Part shown: positions 1 to 8,029 of the stretch, piece by piece
How positions within the stretch are numbered: the first letter of the stretch is position 1
How the letters are laid out: the number at the start of each line of letters is the position of its first letter
Assembly (NCBI RefSeq): GCF_027945075.1
Contig: NZ_CP116034.1
Coordinates: 1-64,000 of the forward strand
Reading direction: 5' to 3'
Source: Chryseobacterium sp. CY350
GTDB taxonomy: Bacteria; Bacteroidota; Bacteroidia; Flavobacteriales; Weeksellaceae
Length of the DNA stretch: 64,000 nucleotides
Notes under the pieces: model-generated
The model's database searches: none
The model's input: the letters and a program-made list of their open reading frames with translations, nothing else
Told to the model about the DNA's origin: nothing
Position numbers and translations under genes: made by a program

Positions 1-1455
1 ATGGATGAAAATTTAATGATGATATGGCAGAAGTGCCTTCAGTTTATGCGAGATAATTTAAACGCGGCTGAAGACAATTCTGATCTTAAAAAACTGGAAA
101 AATCATTCGACTTGCTGTTTGATAAAGTGCAGCCAATTTCTTTGGTTGACAACAATCTTACATTGATGGTTCCGAGTGATTTTTACAAAGAATATATCGA
201 GGATAACTATCTGTCGTTGCTTTCTGCTGCCCTGAAGAAAAACATCGGTAAAGGCGTTAAACTTTGGTATTCTGTAATGGAAAACAAGCCTAGCGGTTTG
301 GAAAAGCCTGTTACTATGAATATGAAAGGGAAAACAGTTCCTACACCAAAAATGCAGGAAACAATGCCTCAGGGTTTTTCATCCAATATTGTTAATCCTT
401 TCGTAGTTCCCGGAATCAAAAAAGTAAATATTGATTCTAATCTGAAAGCTGATTTTTCGTTTGATAATTATGTGGAAGGAGAAAGCAATAAATTTGCTTC
501 TACGGTTGCGAGATCTATCGCAAAAAGACCCGGAGCAACCGCTTTCAACCCTTTGTTTTTATATGGAGGTTATGGTGTTGGTAAAACTCACCTCGGTCAG
601 GCAGTAGGTCTGGAAGTAAAAAGTCAGTTTCCTGATAAAGTGGTTCTTTATCTTTCATCCGAAAAATTTATCCAGCAGTTTATTTCAGCTGCTAAAGCTC
701 ATAAACAGACAGAATTTGCCAACTTCTATCAGATGGTAGATGTACTGATCATCGATGATATTCAGTTTCTTTCCGGTAAATCGGCCACTCAGGATAGTTT
801 CTTCCATATTTTCGATTATTTGCATCAGAACGGAAAGCAGATTATTCTTACGTCAGATAAAGCTCCTGTAGATATTATGGATATTCAGGACAGAATTGTT
901 TCCCGTTTCAAATGGGGACTTTCTGCAGAGATTAAATCTCCGGATCTTGATACCCGAAAAAGAATTATCGTTGACAAACTAAGCAGAGACGGAATTGTTT
1001 TAACAGACGACATGCTCGATTTTCTTGCTGCAGAAGCAAAAACCAACGTAAGAGAACTTATTGGGGTTATCAATTCAGTGATTGCTTATTCTACAATTTA
1101 TAAATCAGATTTAAGTTTAGAATTATTAAAGGAAACCATTAATAAGATTGCCGCTAACCAGAAAAAAATCATCAATATTCCTTATATTCAGGAGGTTGTA
1201 TGTGAGTATTTTGGAATTAAGAGAGAGCAGCTTTTGTCTAAAACAAGAAAAAGAGAAATTGCGTTACCGAGACAACTGGCGATGTATTTTGCAAAAGAAT
1301 TTACCAATGCAACTTTTACGAAAATAGGTGAAGAAATGGGCGGTAAAGACCATTCGACCGTGATGTACGCTTGTGATACGATAAAAGATGTTTCCAAAAT
1401 CGATAAGGAAGTAAAGAAATATGTAAAAGAACTTACAGAAAAAATTAAACATTAA
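1..1455 (+). CDS. dnaA: Chromosomal replication initiator protein DnaA
   Basis: DnaA binds DnaA boxes at oriC, oligomerises with ATP and melts the origin. The 484-residue protein has the usual order: an N-terminal helicase-loader interaction domain (about 1-95), a short linker, an AAA+ ATPase core and a C-terminal DNA-binding domain. Walker A reads GGYGVGKTH at residues 189-197 and Walker B is IIDD around residue 252. The C-terminal signature GGKDHSTVMYA is intact. The reading frame opens at base 1 with ATG, so the upstream promoter and any origin on that side lie outside the window. A hairpin terminator follows at 1477-1507. Very sure of the family. Confidence 0.98.
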   Translation: MDENLMMIWQKCLQFMRDNLNAAEDNSDLKKLEKSFDLLFDKVQPISLVDNNLTLMVPSDFYKEYIEDNYLSLLSAALKKNIGKGVKLWYSVMENKPSGLEKPVTMNMKGKTVPTPKMQETMPQGFSSNIVNPFVVPGIKKVNIDSNLKADFSFDNYVEGESNKFASTVARSIAKRPGATAFNPLFLYGGYGVGKTHLGQAVGLEVKSQFPDKVVLYLSSEKFIQQFISAAKAHKQTEFANFYQMVDVLIIDDIQFLSGKSATQDSFFHIFDYLHQNGKQIILTSDKAPVDIMDIQDRIVSRFKWGLSAEIKSPDLDTRKRIIVDKLSRDGIVLTDDMLDFLAAEAKTNVRELIGVINSVIAYSTIYKSDLSLELLKETINKIAANQKKIINIPYIQEVVCEYFGIKREQLLSKTRKREIALPRQLAMYFAKEFTNATFTKIGEEMGGKDHSTVMYACDTIKDVSKIDKEVKKYVKELTEKIKH

Positions 1456-1476
1456 TCTGTAAACGACATCATAAAG

Positions 1477-1507
1477 AAATGGAGACTATTTGTTCTCCAT
1501 TTTTTGT
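1477..1507 (+). terminator. Intrinsic terminator after dnaA
   Basis: Arms AAATGGAGA (1477-1485) and TCTCCATTT (1494-1502) are perfectly complementary around an 8-base loop and are followed by a T run. It lies 22 bases after the dnaA stop codon. Confidence 0.75.
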
Positions 1508-1563
1508 TTAATTTTGTCAGCTTAAAATCTTACTATAAATTTTTCAATATTTAAATTAAGTTA

Positions 1564-2037
1564 ATGAAAATACTGATGGTCTGTCTCGGCAATATATGCA
1601 GAAGTCCGCTTGCAGAAGGGATTTTAAGATCCAAACTTCCTGATAGTTTTGTGGTTGATTCTGCGGGTACAATCTCTATGCACGAAGGCGAAACTCCTGA
1701 TAAAAGAGCCGTAAAAACTGCTGCAAATCATCATATTGATATCTCAAAGCAAAAATCGAGACCAATTCAAATGACAGATTTTGATCAATTTGATAAGATC
1801 TATTGTATGGATTTGAAAAATCTTGAAGACGTTATCTCGCTGACTAGAACTGAAGAGCAACGTCAAAAAGTTCATCTGTTCTTAGAAGAGGCCGGAAATC
1901 ATCAGAATTCTGAAGTTCCAGATCCATATTGGGGAAATCTCGATGATTTTGAAAAAGTCTATCAATTGTTGGATCGTGCTAGCAACAAGATTTCGCATCA
2001 ACTTCAACAACAGGTAATTACCAATAAAATAAGATAA
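1564..2037 (+). CDS. Low-molecular-weight protein-tyrosine phosphatase
   Basis: Predicted cytoplasmic phosphatase of the LMW-PTP family, which removes phosphate from phosphotyrosine and is often linked to exopolysaccharide control. The P-loop CLGNICRS begins at C7 (nucleophile) with R13 binding phosphate, and the general-acid motif DPYW has its Asp at about residue 120. At 157 residues it has the normal family length. It reads in the same direction as the methylase gene 41 bases downstream, so the two may be cotranscribed. No capsule kinase neighbour is visible, so its substrate is unknown. Confidence 0.93.
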   Translation: MKILMVCLGNICRSPLAEGILRSKLPDSFVVDSAGTISMHEGETPDKRAVKTAANHHIDISKQKSRPIQMTDFDQFDKIYCMDLKNLEDVISLTRTEEQRQKVHLFLEEAGNHQNSEVPDPYWGNLDDFEKVYQLLDRASNKISHQLQQQVITNKIR

Positions 2038-2078
2038 CTAAGTTATCGCTCATATTTAAATATCAAAATAACAATACA

Positions 2079-2777
2079 ATGCTTTTCTTAATTCCGGCTT
2101 ATCTTTCAGAAAATACACCAATCACGCATTTTTCTCCTGTGATAAAAGATTATATCATGCAGACAGATTTTTTCTTTGTTGAGAATGAAAAGACGGCGAG
2201 AAAAGTTATTAAATTTTTCGCTCCTGATAAAAAGCAATCAGATTTAAAATTATTTCTTTTAGATAAGTATACAGAAAATTCTGACATTAAAGAAGCTCAA
2301 GACAGAATGCTGAATGGCCAGGATTTCGGATTATTATCAGAGGCAGGACTTCCTTGTATCGCAGATCCCGGAAATTTAGTGGTAAAATGGTGTCATGAGA
2401 AAAAAATACGAGTTATTCCTATTTCCGGGCCGTCATCGATCATCCTTGCTTTGATTTCCAGTGGTTTCAACGGGCAGGAATTTAGTTTTAACGGTTATCT
2501 TCCGATCGAAAAAGGCGAAAAGAAAAAGAGAATACAATATCTGGAAAGTGAACTTCAAAAGACAGGATACACCCAAATTTTTATGGAAACACCGTATCGA
2601 AACAATGCGCTTTTCGAAGATCTTTGTAAATTTTTATCTCCGCAAACAAAACTTTGTATTGCCGCAAACATTAATGATGCAGAGCATGAATTCATCAAAA
2701 CTTTAAGCATCAAAGACTGGCAAAAACAGAAACCTGAACTTCATAAAATTCCTGCGGTATTTGTTATAGGGAAATAG
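2079..2777 (+). CDS. SAM-dependent methyltransferase, tetrapyrrole-methylase fold (RsmI-like)
   Basis: Member of the tetrapyrrole methylase superfamily closest to RsmI, which 2'-O-methylates C1402 of 16S rRNA. Visible hallmarks are the SEAGLPCIADPG loop near residue 90, equivalent to the RsmI SDAGxPxISDPG motif, the ISGPSS turn near residue 115 and ETPYRN near residue 170. The protein has 232 residues, shorter than typical RsmI (about 280), and lacks an obvious C-terminal extension. This compact form could be a second RsmI-like enzyme, so the rRNA target is inference. It follows the phosphatase gene after 41 bases. Confidence 0.85.
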   Translation: MLFLIPAYLSENTPITHFSPVIKDYIMQTDFFFVENEKTARKVIKFFAPDKKQSDLKLFLLDKYTENSDIKEAQDRMLNGQDFGLLSEAGLPCIADPGNLVVKWCHEKKIRVIPISGPSSIILALISSGFNGQEFSFNGYLPIEKGEKKKRIQYLESELQKTGYTQIFMETPYRNNALFEDLCKFLSPQTKLCIAANINDAEHEFIKTLSIKDWQKQKPELHKIPAVFVIGK

Positions 2778-2821
2778 AATTGAACTTTTTTTTCTCTCGC
2801 AGATTTTGCTGAGTACGCAGA

Positions 2822-3126
2822 TTATAATTTCAAATATGTATAAAGTTGTTTATAATGAATATCTTCAATTGATTTTACTGACTTTAATTCCAAATCACCT
2901 TGTCTTCCACAAGAATATCAATCCTAAAATTTATATCAAATAATTTATTACCATATTTAACGGGTAGTAATAGTTCTGATCTTACTGTAAGACCGTTTTC
3001 TTCTAATTCATAAACTAAAATTTTCTGGTAAACAGATTCAAGCAATCCTTGTCCTAAAGAATTGTATACATTAAAAATACATTTTCTTACAATGTAAGAT
3101 ATTTCGTTCTCATCAATTTGTGTTAT
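2822..3126 (-). pseudogene. Frameshifted GxxExxY-family protein remnant
   Basis: Read on the minus strand from 3126, an open frame without a proper start codon gives a protein resembling the GxxExxY family: NSLGQGLLESVYQK, then LPVKYGNKLFDINFRIDILV. It stops at 2886-2884 right after VEDKVIWN. Shifting frame at that point restores the expected continuation ELKSVKSIEDIHYKQLYTYL, which ends at the stop 2824-2822. The match across two frames is best explained by a one-base deletion, together with loss of the start and truncation of the far C-terminus. The family function is unclear; members are scattered in Bacteroidota genomes. Clear as a homologue, very likely inactive. Confidence 0.8.
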
Positions 3127-3215
3127 TTAATTACGAACATAGTAATTTAACAGCTGTTAACAACTCTTTAGCATCATTATTGCGAATACAAAGACATAAC
3201 ATTAAAAAATAAATT

Positions 3216-3593
3216 ATGTCTGACAAAAAATTAGCAGGACTTTGGATTGATAGCCAGAAAGCAGTAGTTGTGAAAAATCATGACGCGCAAAATGCATTCA
3301 AATTTTTTCTATGCAGTCCTGTAAAAGCAGTTATCCAACATGGTAATTCTAGTGAAAATGCAGGCAATAATGCCGAGCAAACCAATAAAGTTAAATTTTT
3401 CAAAGAAGTAGAGCATCTTTTAACGAATTCCGAGGAAGTTTTAATTACTGGTCCGGGAACAATTCAGGAAGAACTGAAACATTATCTGCATGATACAGCA
3501 CAATTTAAAGATTTAAAAATTACGTTAGAAACATCTCAGCAAATGTCTGATGAGCAGGTTTTAGAAACTGTGAAAACTCATTTTAATGCTTAG
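3216..3593 (+). CDS. Small eRF1-domain-3-like / host-attachment-like protein
   Basis: A 125-residue soluble protein with no signal peptide or membrane segment. The pattern LWIDSQKAVVV at the N-terminus, a central variable part and LLTNSEEVLITGPGTIQEELKHYL resemble the pelota/eRF1 C-terminal fold seen in bacterial eRF1-like and host-attachment proteins. That assignment rests on the ITGPGxxxEEL stretch and the general layout and is tentative. It stands alone with its own terminator (3614-3650). The upstream gap carries only the GxxExxY remnant on the other strand. The role is unknown; a stress or ribosome-linked function is possible by family but not shown here. Confidence 0.7.
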   Translation: MSDKKLAGLWIDSQKAVVVKNHDAQNAFKFFLCSPVKAVIQHGNSSENAGNNAEQTNKVKFFKEVEHLLTNSEEVLITGPGTIQEELKHYLHDTAQFKDLKITLETSQQMSDEQVLETVKTHFNA

Positions 3594-3613
3594 ATAATTA
3601 TTTATTGCAATGA

Positions 3614-3650
3614 AACATCCGAATATCTAAAGTGTTCGGATGTTTTTTTT
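3614..3650 (+). terminator. Intrinsic terminator after the eRF1-like gene
   Basis: Perfect 10-base arms AACATCCGAA (3614-3623) and TTCGGATGTT (3635-3644), an 11-base loop and a run of eight T. Confidence 0.85.
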
Positions 3651-4002
3651 ATGAATTTACTTTTTTTATATTGTTTTTCCTTCATATCTCCCAAACTAGA
3701 CTTTTAATGCATCAATTCTAAGTATAGTAATTTATTTTTCTCCTCTATCAAATGAAGTTTCCTTTTAAAAAAGTCAGTCTCATCTTTTAGTTCCCGCATA
3801 TTTTCTGAGTTTATACATGTCTTTAGTGGTTTTGCACATCAGCTTATTACGATATTTTCCAGAAAAAATTTTCTTATTATTTAAGTTTTACAGAAACATC
3901 TGTATGCTCTTCTTTAACAGCAATGTGTTAAATTTTTTAGTTGAAAGTAATTAATTGATTGTAAAAACAGGACAGTTAAATATTTATTAATATTTTTATT
4001 GA
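3651..4002. other. AT-rich gap with a possible short gene remnant
   Basis: No convincing gene. On the minus strand an open frame from about 3838 to the stop at 3704-3706 contains a 31-codon ORF (ATG at 3799) with a lysine- and glutamate-rich coiled-coil-like sequence (LHLIEEKNKLLYLELMH). It lacks a clear start signal and may be the tail of a decayed gene. No promoter box of the TAnnTTTG type stands directly before the gene at 4003. Confidence 0.3.
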
Positions 4003-5067
4003 ATGAAAAAATGTCTTTTTGCTTTTTTGTTTTCATCATTAATTTTCGCCCAACAATCTCCAAAACTGACCAATGAAATGGCAGTTAAGTTAGCAGAAAA
4101 ACCTCTGCATTGCATCAATCAGGAATATCCGAATAAGACCGCACATATCATCAATACCGAAGGCGAAGTTTCTTTGAGTCCGAAAGATCTGCATCCTAGT
4201 TTTTATGGTTGTTTTGATTGGCATTCCTCCGTACATGGTCATTGGATGTTGTTGCGTTTGCTGAAGACCAAACCCGATTTGTCAATTGCTAAAGACATTG
4301 AGAATATCTTAGATAACTCATTTAAAAAAGAAAATTTACAGACTGAAGCAGATTACTTTTCAAAATATCAGCTCACAACAACTTTTGAAAGAACGTACGG
4401 CTGGGCTTGGTTGCTAAAGTTAGATGAAGAATTAATGACATGGAATCATCCGAAAGCTAAAATCTGGCATGATAATTTAAAACCTCTAACCGATAAAATT
4501 CTTGCTTCCTGGAAAACCTATTTGCCTAAACAGACTTATCCCAACCGAACCGGAGTTCATCCGAATACTGCATTTGCAATGGTTTTTGCATTGGATTGGG
4601 CAAGAGCTGCAAAAGATAAAGATTTCGAAAATCAATTAACTGAGAAAGCGAAATATTTTTATTTAGCCAATACGAAAACGCCTGCTTATCTAGAACCGGA
4701 CGGTTCAGATTTTTTCTCGCCAAGTCTTGAAATTGCCGATTTAATGCGCAGAATTCTTCCCCAAAAAGAATTTGTAAAATGGCTAGATAATTTCTATGAA
4801 AAAAGAAGCTTAGAAAATATAAAGAAAATTCCGGTCGTCAGCGATTTGAGTGATTATCAAACGGTTCATCTCGTAGGATTGTCTTTCACAAAAGCGTGGT
4901 GTATGAAGGGAATTGCAAAATCACTTCCGGATAATCATCCTTTGAAAAAGGAATTTCAGAAAACGGCAAATGTTTTTTTGAACAACGGACTTCCATTATT
5001 ATTCCAGGGAAATTACGGAGGAGATCATTGGTTGGCAAGTTTTGCGGTGTATGCTTTGGAAGATTAA
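4003..5067 (+). CDS. DUF2891 family protein with signal peptide
   Basis: A 354-residue protein starting with a short signal peptide (MKKCLFAFLFSSLIFAQ), so it is probably exported to the periplasm or beyond. The remainder fits the DUF2891 family: the block HPSFYGCFDWHSSVHGHW near residue 65, the TYGWAW region and a C-terminal YGGDHWLASFAVYAL. The many aromatic and His/Asp residues suggest an alpha/alpha-barrel like that of glycan-active enzymes, but no activity is established that I can name. It is flanked by AT-rich gaps and appears monocistronic. Family call firm, function unknown. Confidence 0.85.
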   Translation: MKKCLFAFLFSSLIFAQQSPKLTNEMAVKLAEKPLHCINQEYPNKTAHIINTEGEVSLSPKDLHPSFYGCFDWHSSVHGHWMLLRLLKTKPDLSIAKDIENILDNSFKKENLQTEADYFSKYQLTTTFERTYGWAWLLKLDEELMTWNHPKAKIWHDNLKPLTDKILASWKTYLPKQTYPNRTGVHPNTAFAMVFALDWARAAKDKDFENQLTEKAKYFYLANTKTPAYLEPDGSDFFSPSLEIADLMRRILPQKEFVKWLDNFYEKRSLENIKKIPVVSDLSDYQTVHLVGLSFTKAWCMKGIAKSLPDNHPLKKEFQKTANVFLNNGLPLLFQGNYGGDHWLASFAVYALED

Positions 5068-5214
5068 TATTTGTTTTTACATTTTAAAAAGTGTATTATT
5101 CAAAATCTTTGTATTTCATTATTAAGTAGAACGCCATTGTTTATCTTAAAATTATGCACAAGGCTTTTAAAAAAAATCATTGTCTATCCTTGCGTTTAAT
5201 CAAATAATTTAAAA

Positions 5215-5688
5215 TCAATATCTAATCCCTAATTTCTTCAGAACAAAACTTAACAACCAGATCGGTCCGATCAAAAGAAATTGTAGATCTTTCAGAAAAG
5301 ACGGTTTTTTGCCTTCAATTTTATGTCCCACAAATTGCAAAATCCATGTAATTACGAAAACTGAGAGATAGACCACCCACGATTTATTTCCGAAATGAAT
5401 ATTGACAGCATATGCAAAATGTTCCATTAAAAGCATAGCAAAAATCATGATGAAACCAATCAAAAGAGATAGTCTAAGATAAAATAAGGTAACTAGAATC
5501 ACTGCAATTAAACTCACCAGACTCATACATCCAAAGTAAGATGCACAGAAATGTGGAGACGGAATCAAAGAAATAAATCCTAAGATTGTCCAGAAAATCA
5601 AAGGAACACAAATCCAGTGGATCATCTTGTTGGTGGAGTTTCTGTGGCTTTCTGCGTATTCTGCGAAAAGCAAATTGATCTTTCTCAT
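5215..5688 (-). CDS. Mpo1-like (DUF962) membrane protein
   Basis: A 157-residue inner-membrane protein of the DUF962/YGL010w family. The yeast member Mpo1 is an iron-dependent dioxygenase acting on 2-hydroxy fatty acids. The N-terminal block INLLFAEYAESHRNSTNKMIHWICVP contains the conserved YxxxHRNxxNKxxHxxxxP pattern. Four hydrophobic segments follow, with EHFAYAVN and the C-terminal GHKIEGKKPSFLKDLQFLLIGP, which is conserved in the family. It is transcribed divergently from the araC-type gene, 70 bases apart. Enzymatic role inferred from the family only. Confidence 0.88.
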   Translation of the reverse strand: MRKINLLFAEYAESHRNSTNKMIHWICVPLIFWTILGFISLIPSPHFCASYFGCMSLVSLIAVILVTLFYLRLSLLIGFIMIFAMLLMEHFAYAVNIHFGNKSWVVYLSVFVITWILQFVGHKIEGKKPSFLKDLQFLLIGPIWLLSFVLKKLGIRY

Positions 5689-5723
5689 ATTCTCTAATTT
5701 GGGTTTACTAAAATAATAAATTT

Positions 5724-5758
5724 TTGCAATCGGGAGACAGATTGTTTACATTTGCTAT
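5724..5758 (+). promoter_or_regulatory. Promoter of the AraC-type regulator, predicted leaderless
   Basis: TTG at 5724-5726, 20 bases, then TACATTTG at 5747-5754 match the Bacteroidota -33/-7 promoter layout. The -7 box ends four bases before ATG at 5759, which places the expected transcription start at or next to the start codon. Confidence 0.65.
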
Positions 5759-6604
5759 ATGTCTGCTCTAGAAAAATTCGGGGTCGAGATTTTTACACAA
5801 CATAATATCTTTGAAAGAATCTCCGCCAGCAAACCTTTCCGTCCCGATAATCCTGCTTTTATCTTTATTAAAAGTGGTTCTATCAAGTTGAGGCAACATT
5901 TTAGTGATCTCGAACTTTCTGCAAATATGTTTATGGTGACAGATCCGCAAACTGTGTACGAAATGATCTCTGTAAGCGACGATTTTCAATCGAGAATGGT
6001 TTCTTATAAAAGAGAGTTTATCTCGGCTTTGTCTTTAAAATTCAATCGGTTAATTACCTATCGCTATTTTCGCCAGCAGATGAATGTGGGTGTTCCTTTT
6101 CATCAGGATGATATGGATGTGGTGTGGAAAAGTGTGAATTTCTTAAAATATATCTTAGATTCTACTACTGAAATGACTTATAAAAAAGAAATGGTGGAGC
6201 ATTTGTTCTCTGTTTTCTGTTATCAAATGGCTGGTATTATTTCAAATGAAGACAGTAATTCTATGAATCAGATGTCGAGACAGGAAGAGATTGTTTTCAT
6301 TTTTCTTAATGATTTGGTTTCTCATCATCATAATGACAGAACTGTTGAATTTTATGCAGAACGACAGTCGATTACAACCAGACATCTCTCTTCTGTAGTG
6401 AAAGCTATTACAGGAAAGTCTGCAAGTCATATTATTGCTTTAATGGTAATCAATGAGGCCAAGGTATTACTAAACTCGTCTAAAAAGCCTGTTTCGGAAA
6501 TTTCTACCATTCTGGGTTTTAGTGATCAGTATTCGTTTTCTCACTTTTTTAAAAAGCATCTTGATGTAAGTCCATCACAATACCGCCAGCAATTCGAGGT
6601 GTAG
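5759..6604 (+). CDS. AraC-family transcriptional regulator
   Basis: A 281-residue DNA-binding regulator. Residues 1-170 form a variable effector or dimerisation domain with cupin-like beta-rich features. The C-terminal 100 residues are the two helix-turn-helix units of AraC proteins, including RHLSSVVKAITGKSASHII and the signature ISTILGFSDQYSFSHFFKKHLDVSPSQYR. It lies just upstream of, and codirectional with, the tolC/hlyD/MFS efflux operon. A perfect palindrome sits over the promoter of that operon (6632-6655), so control of the exporter by this regulator is a natural inference. The effector is unknown. Confidence 0.93.
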   Translation: MSALEKFGVEIFTQHNIFERISASKPFRPDNPAFIFIKSGSIKLRQHFSDLELSANMFMVTDPQTVYEMISVSDDFQSRMVSYKREFISALSLKFNRLITYRYFRQQMNVGVPFHQDDMDVVWKSVNFLKYILDSTTEMTYKKEMVEHLFSVFCYQMAGIISNEDSNSMNQMSRQEEIVFIFLNDLVSHHHNDRTVEFYAERQSITTRHLSSVVKAITGKSASHIIALMVINEAKVLLNSSKKPVSEISTILGFSDQYSFSHFFKKHLDVSPSQYRQQFEV

Positions 6605-6631
6605 AATCCTACATTTGAACATCTTTTTCCA

Positions 6632-6673
6632 AATATCAAACATTTGTTTGATATTGCGTTCGTCGTAACTTTG
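6632..6673 (+). promoter_or_regulatory. Promoter and palindromic operator of the efflux operon
   Basis: The -33 TTG at 6644-6646, 19 bases and the -7 box TAACTTTG at 6666-6673 form a good Bacteroidota promoter about 20 bases before the tolC-like start. Overlapping the -33 site is a perfect inverted repeat with 10-base arms AATATCAAAC (6632-6641) and GTTTGATATT (6646-6655). Its placement suits repressor binding. The protein that binds is inferred, not shown; the adjacent AraC-type regulator or a TetR-like protein elsewhere are options. Confidence 0.65.
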
Positions 6674-6692
6674 TCCCGTAAAACAAGGTAAA

Positions 6693-8003
6693 ATGACAAA
6701 AAAAATAAAAACAGCGCTATCACTCATGATAGCTTTTTTTCCTACGCTGTTTTTCTCACAGGAAATAAAACAGATGACAGCGAACGAAGTCGCACAACTG
6801 GCACTTCAAAATCACTATCAGTTAAAAGTTTCTGCACAGAACATCAATATTGCCAAACAACAAACCGATATTACCAAACTTCAGAAACTTCCTTCAATAA
6901 CGGCTTCTACCACCCAGTTTTATTTGGGGAATGTAGTGGCGATAGATAAGGATTTTTCAAATTCAACGGCGATTCCGATGCCTCATTATGGAAGTACGTA
7001 TGGTGTGCAGGCGACTCAACTCATTTTTAAAGGTGGGCTTTTAAATAAATCGATCGAACTTGCCGGATTGCGTGAACAGCTTTCTGAACTGGATTTGGAA
7101 AAGAATCAACAAGATGTAAAATTTTTAGTCATCTCTAATTATTTGGATGTTTATAAAATTATCAATCAACAATCTGTTTTCGACAACAACAAAAAGCTGG
7201 CTCAACAACGATTGAAGAATATCAATGATTTTTACAAACAGGGAATGGTCACCAGAAATGAAGTCATCCGAGGTGAATTGGCGATAAAAAATCTTGATCA
7301 GAGTATTTTAACTTTAGCCAATAACAGGAAAATTCTTAATTATAATTTGAACATCGCTTTGGGTTTACCTGCCGACACAGAAATTATTCCTGTTGAAAAT
7401 TTGGAAAATAAAGAATCTGGAATCGGAATGGATTATTATTTAAATCTTGCTCACGAAACTAATCCACAACTGAAGTCTGCACAAACCAACATTAGTATGG
7501 CCGATAAAAATATCGAAATCATCAAAACCGACAGAATGCCTACGATTTCAGGTTTTGGCGGTTACAGTTTGCAAAGACCAATTACCACCAGAAATCCTGT
7601 TTTGGATATGTATGCGAGTGGATGGCAAGGCGGAATTTCTTTAAGCTATAACATCGATAATCTCTATAAAACTAAAGAGAAAGTGAAGCTTGGCGAATTG
7701 CAGAAAACTCAGGCAAACGATGTTTTGACTTTAACGCAACAGAATATTGACATGAATGTGAATGCTTCTTATGTGAAATATCAGGAAGCAATTCAACAAG
7801 CCGATATTTTAAATGATGCAAAGAGATTAGCCGAAGAAAATTATAAAATCACCGAAGCAAAGTACCTCAATCAATTGGCTGTGCAGGCAGAAATGATTGA
7901 TGCACAAAACCAGAAACTTCAGTCGGAACTGGACTTTGCCAATGCGGAAATCAATGTCCTGTATCAATATTATAATTTGTTGAAATCTACTGGGACGCTT
8001 TAA
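6693..8003 (+). CDS. TolC-family outer-membrane efflux channel
   Basis: A 436-residue exported protein with a signal peptide ending near residue 22 (FFPTLFFSQ). The body is two internally similar halves of long amphipathic helices, typical of TolC/OEP proteins, with MTANEVAQLALQNHYQLKVSAQNI at the start of the first half and MDYYLNLAHETNPQLKSAQTNISMADKNIEI at the start of the second. It forms the outer-membrane part of the exporter together with the next two genes. The gap to the hlyD-like gene is 26 bases, so they form one operon. A lipid anchor cysteine is not visible. Confidence 0.93.
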   Translation: MTKKIKTALSLMIAFFPTLFFSQEIKQMTANEVAQLALQNHYQLKVSAQNINIAKQQTDITKLQKLPSITASTTQFYLGNVVAIDKDFSNSTAIPMPHYGSTYGVQATQLIFKGGLLNKSIELAGLREQLSELDLEKNQQDVKFLVISNYLDVYKIINQQSVFDNNKKLAQQRLKNINDFYKQGMVTRNEVIRGELAIKNLDQSILTLANNRKILNYNLNIALGLPADTEIIPVENLENKESGIGMDYYLNLAHETNPQLKSAQTNISMADKNIEIIKTDRMPTISGFGGYSLQRPITTRNPVLDMYASGWQGGISLSYNIDNLYKTKEKVKLGELQKTQANDVLTLTQQNIDMNVNASYVKYQEAIQQADILNDAKRLAEENYKITEAKYLNQLAVQAEMIDAQNQKLQSELDFANAEINVLYQYYNLLKSTGTL

Positions 8004-8029
8004 TTATTTAAAACTGAAAATCAAAAACA

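Noticed and set aside
1..1563. Chromosomal origin next to dnaA
   Set aside because: No cluster of DnaA boxes was seen after dnaA; the upstream side is outside the window, so no origin is called.
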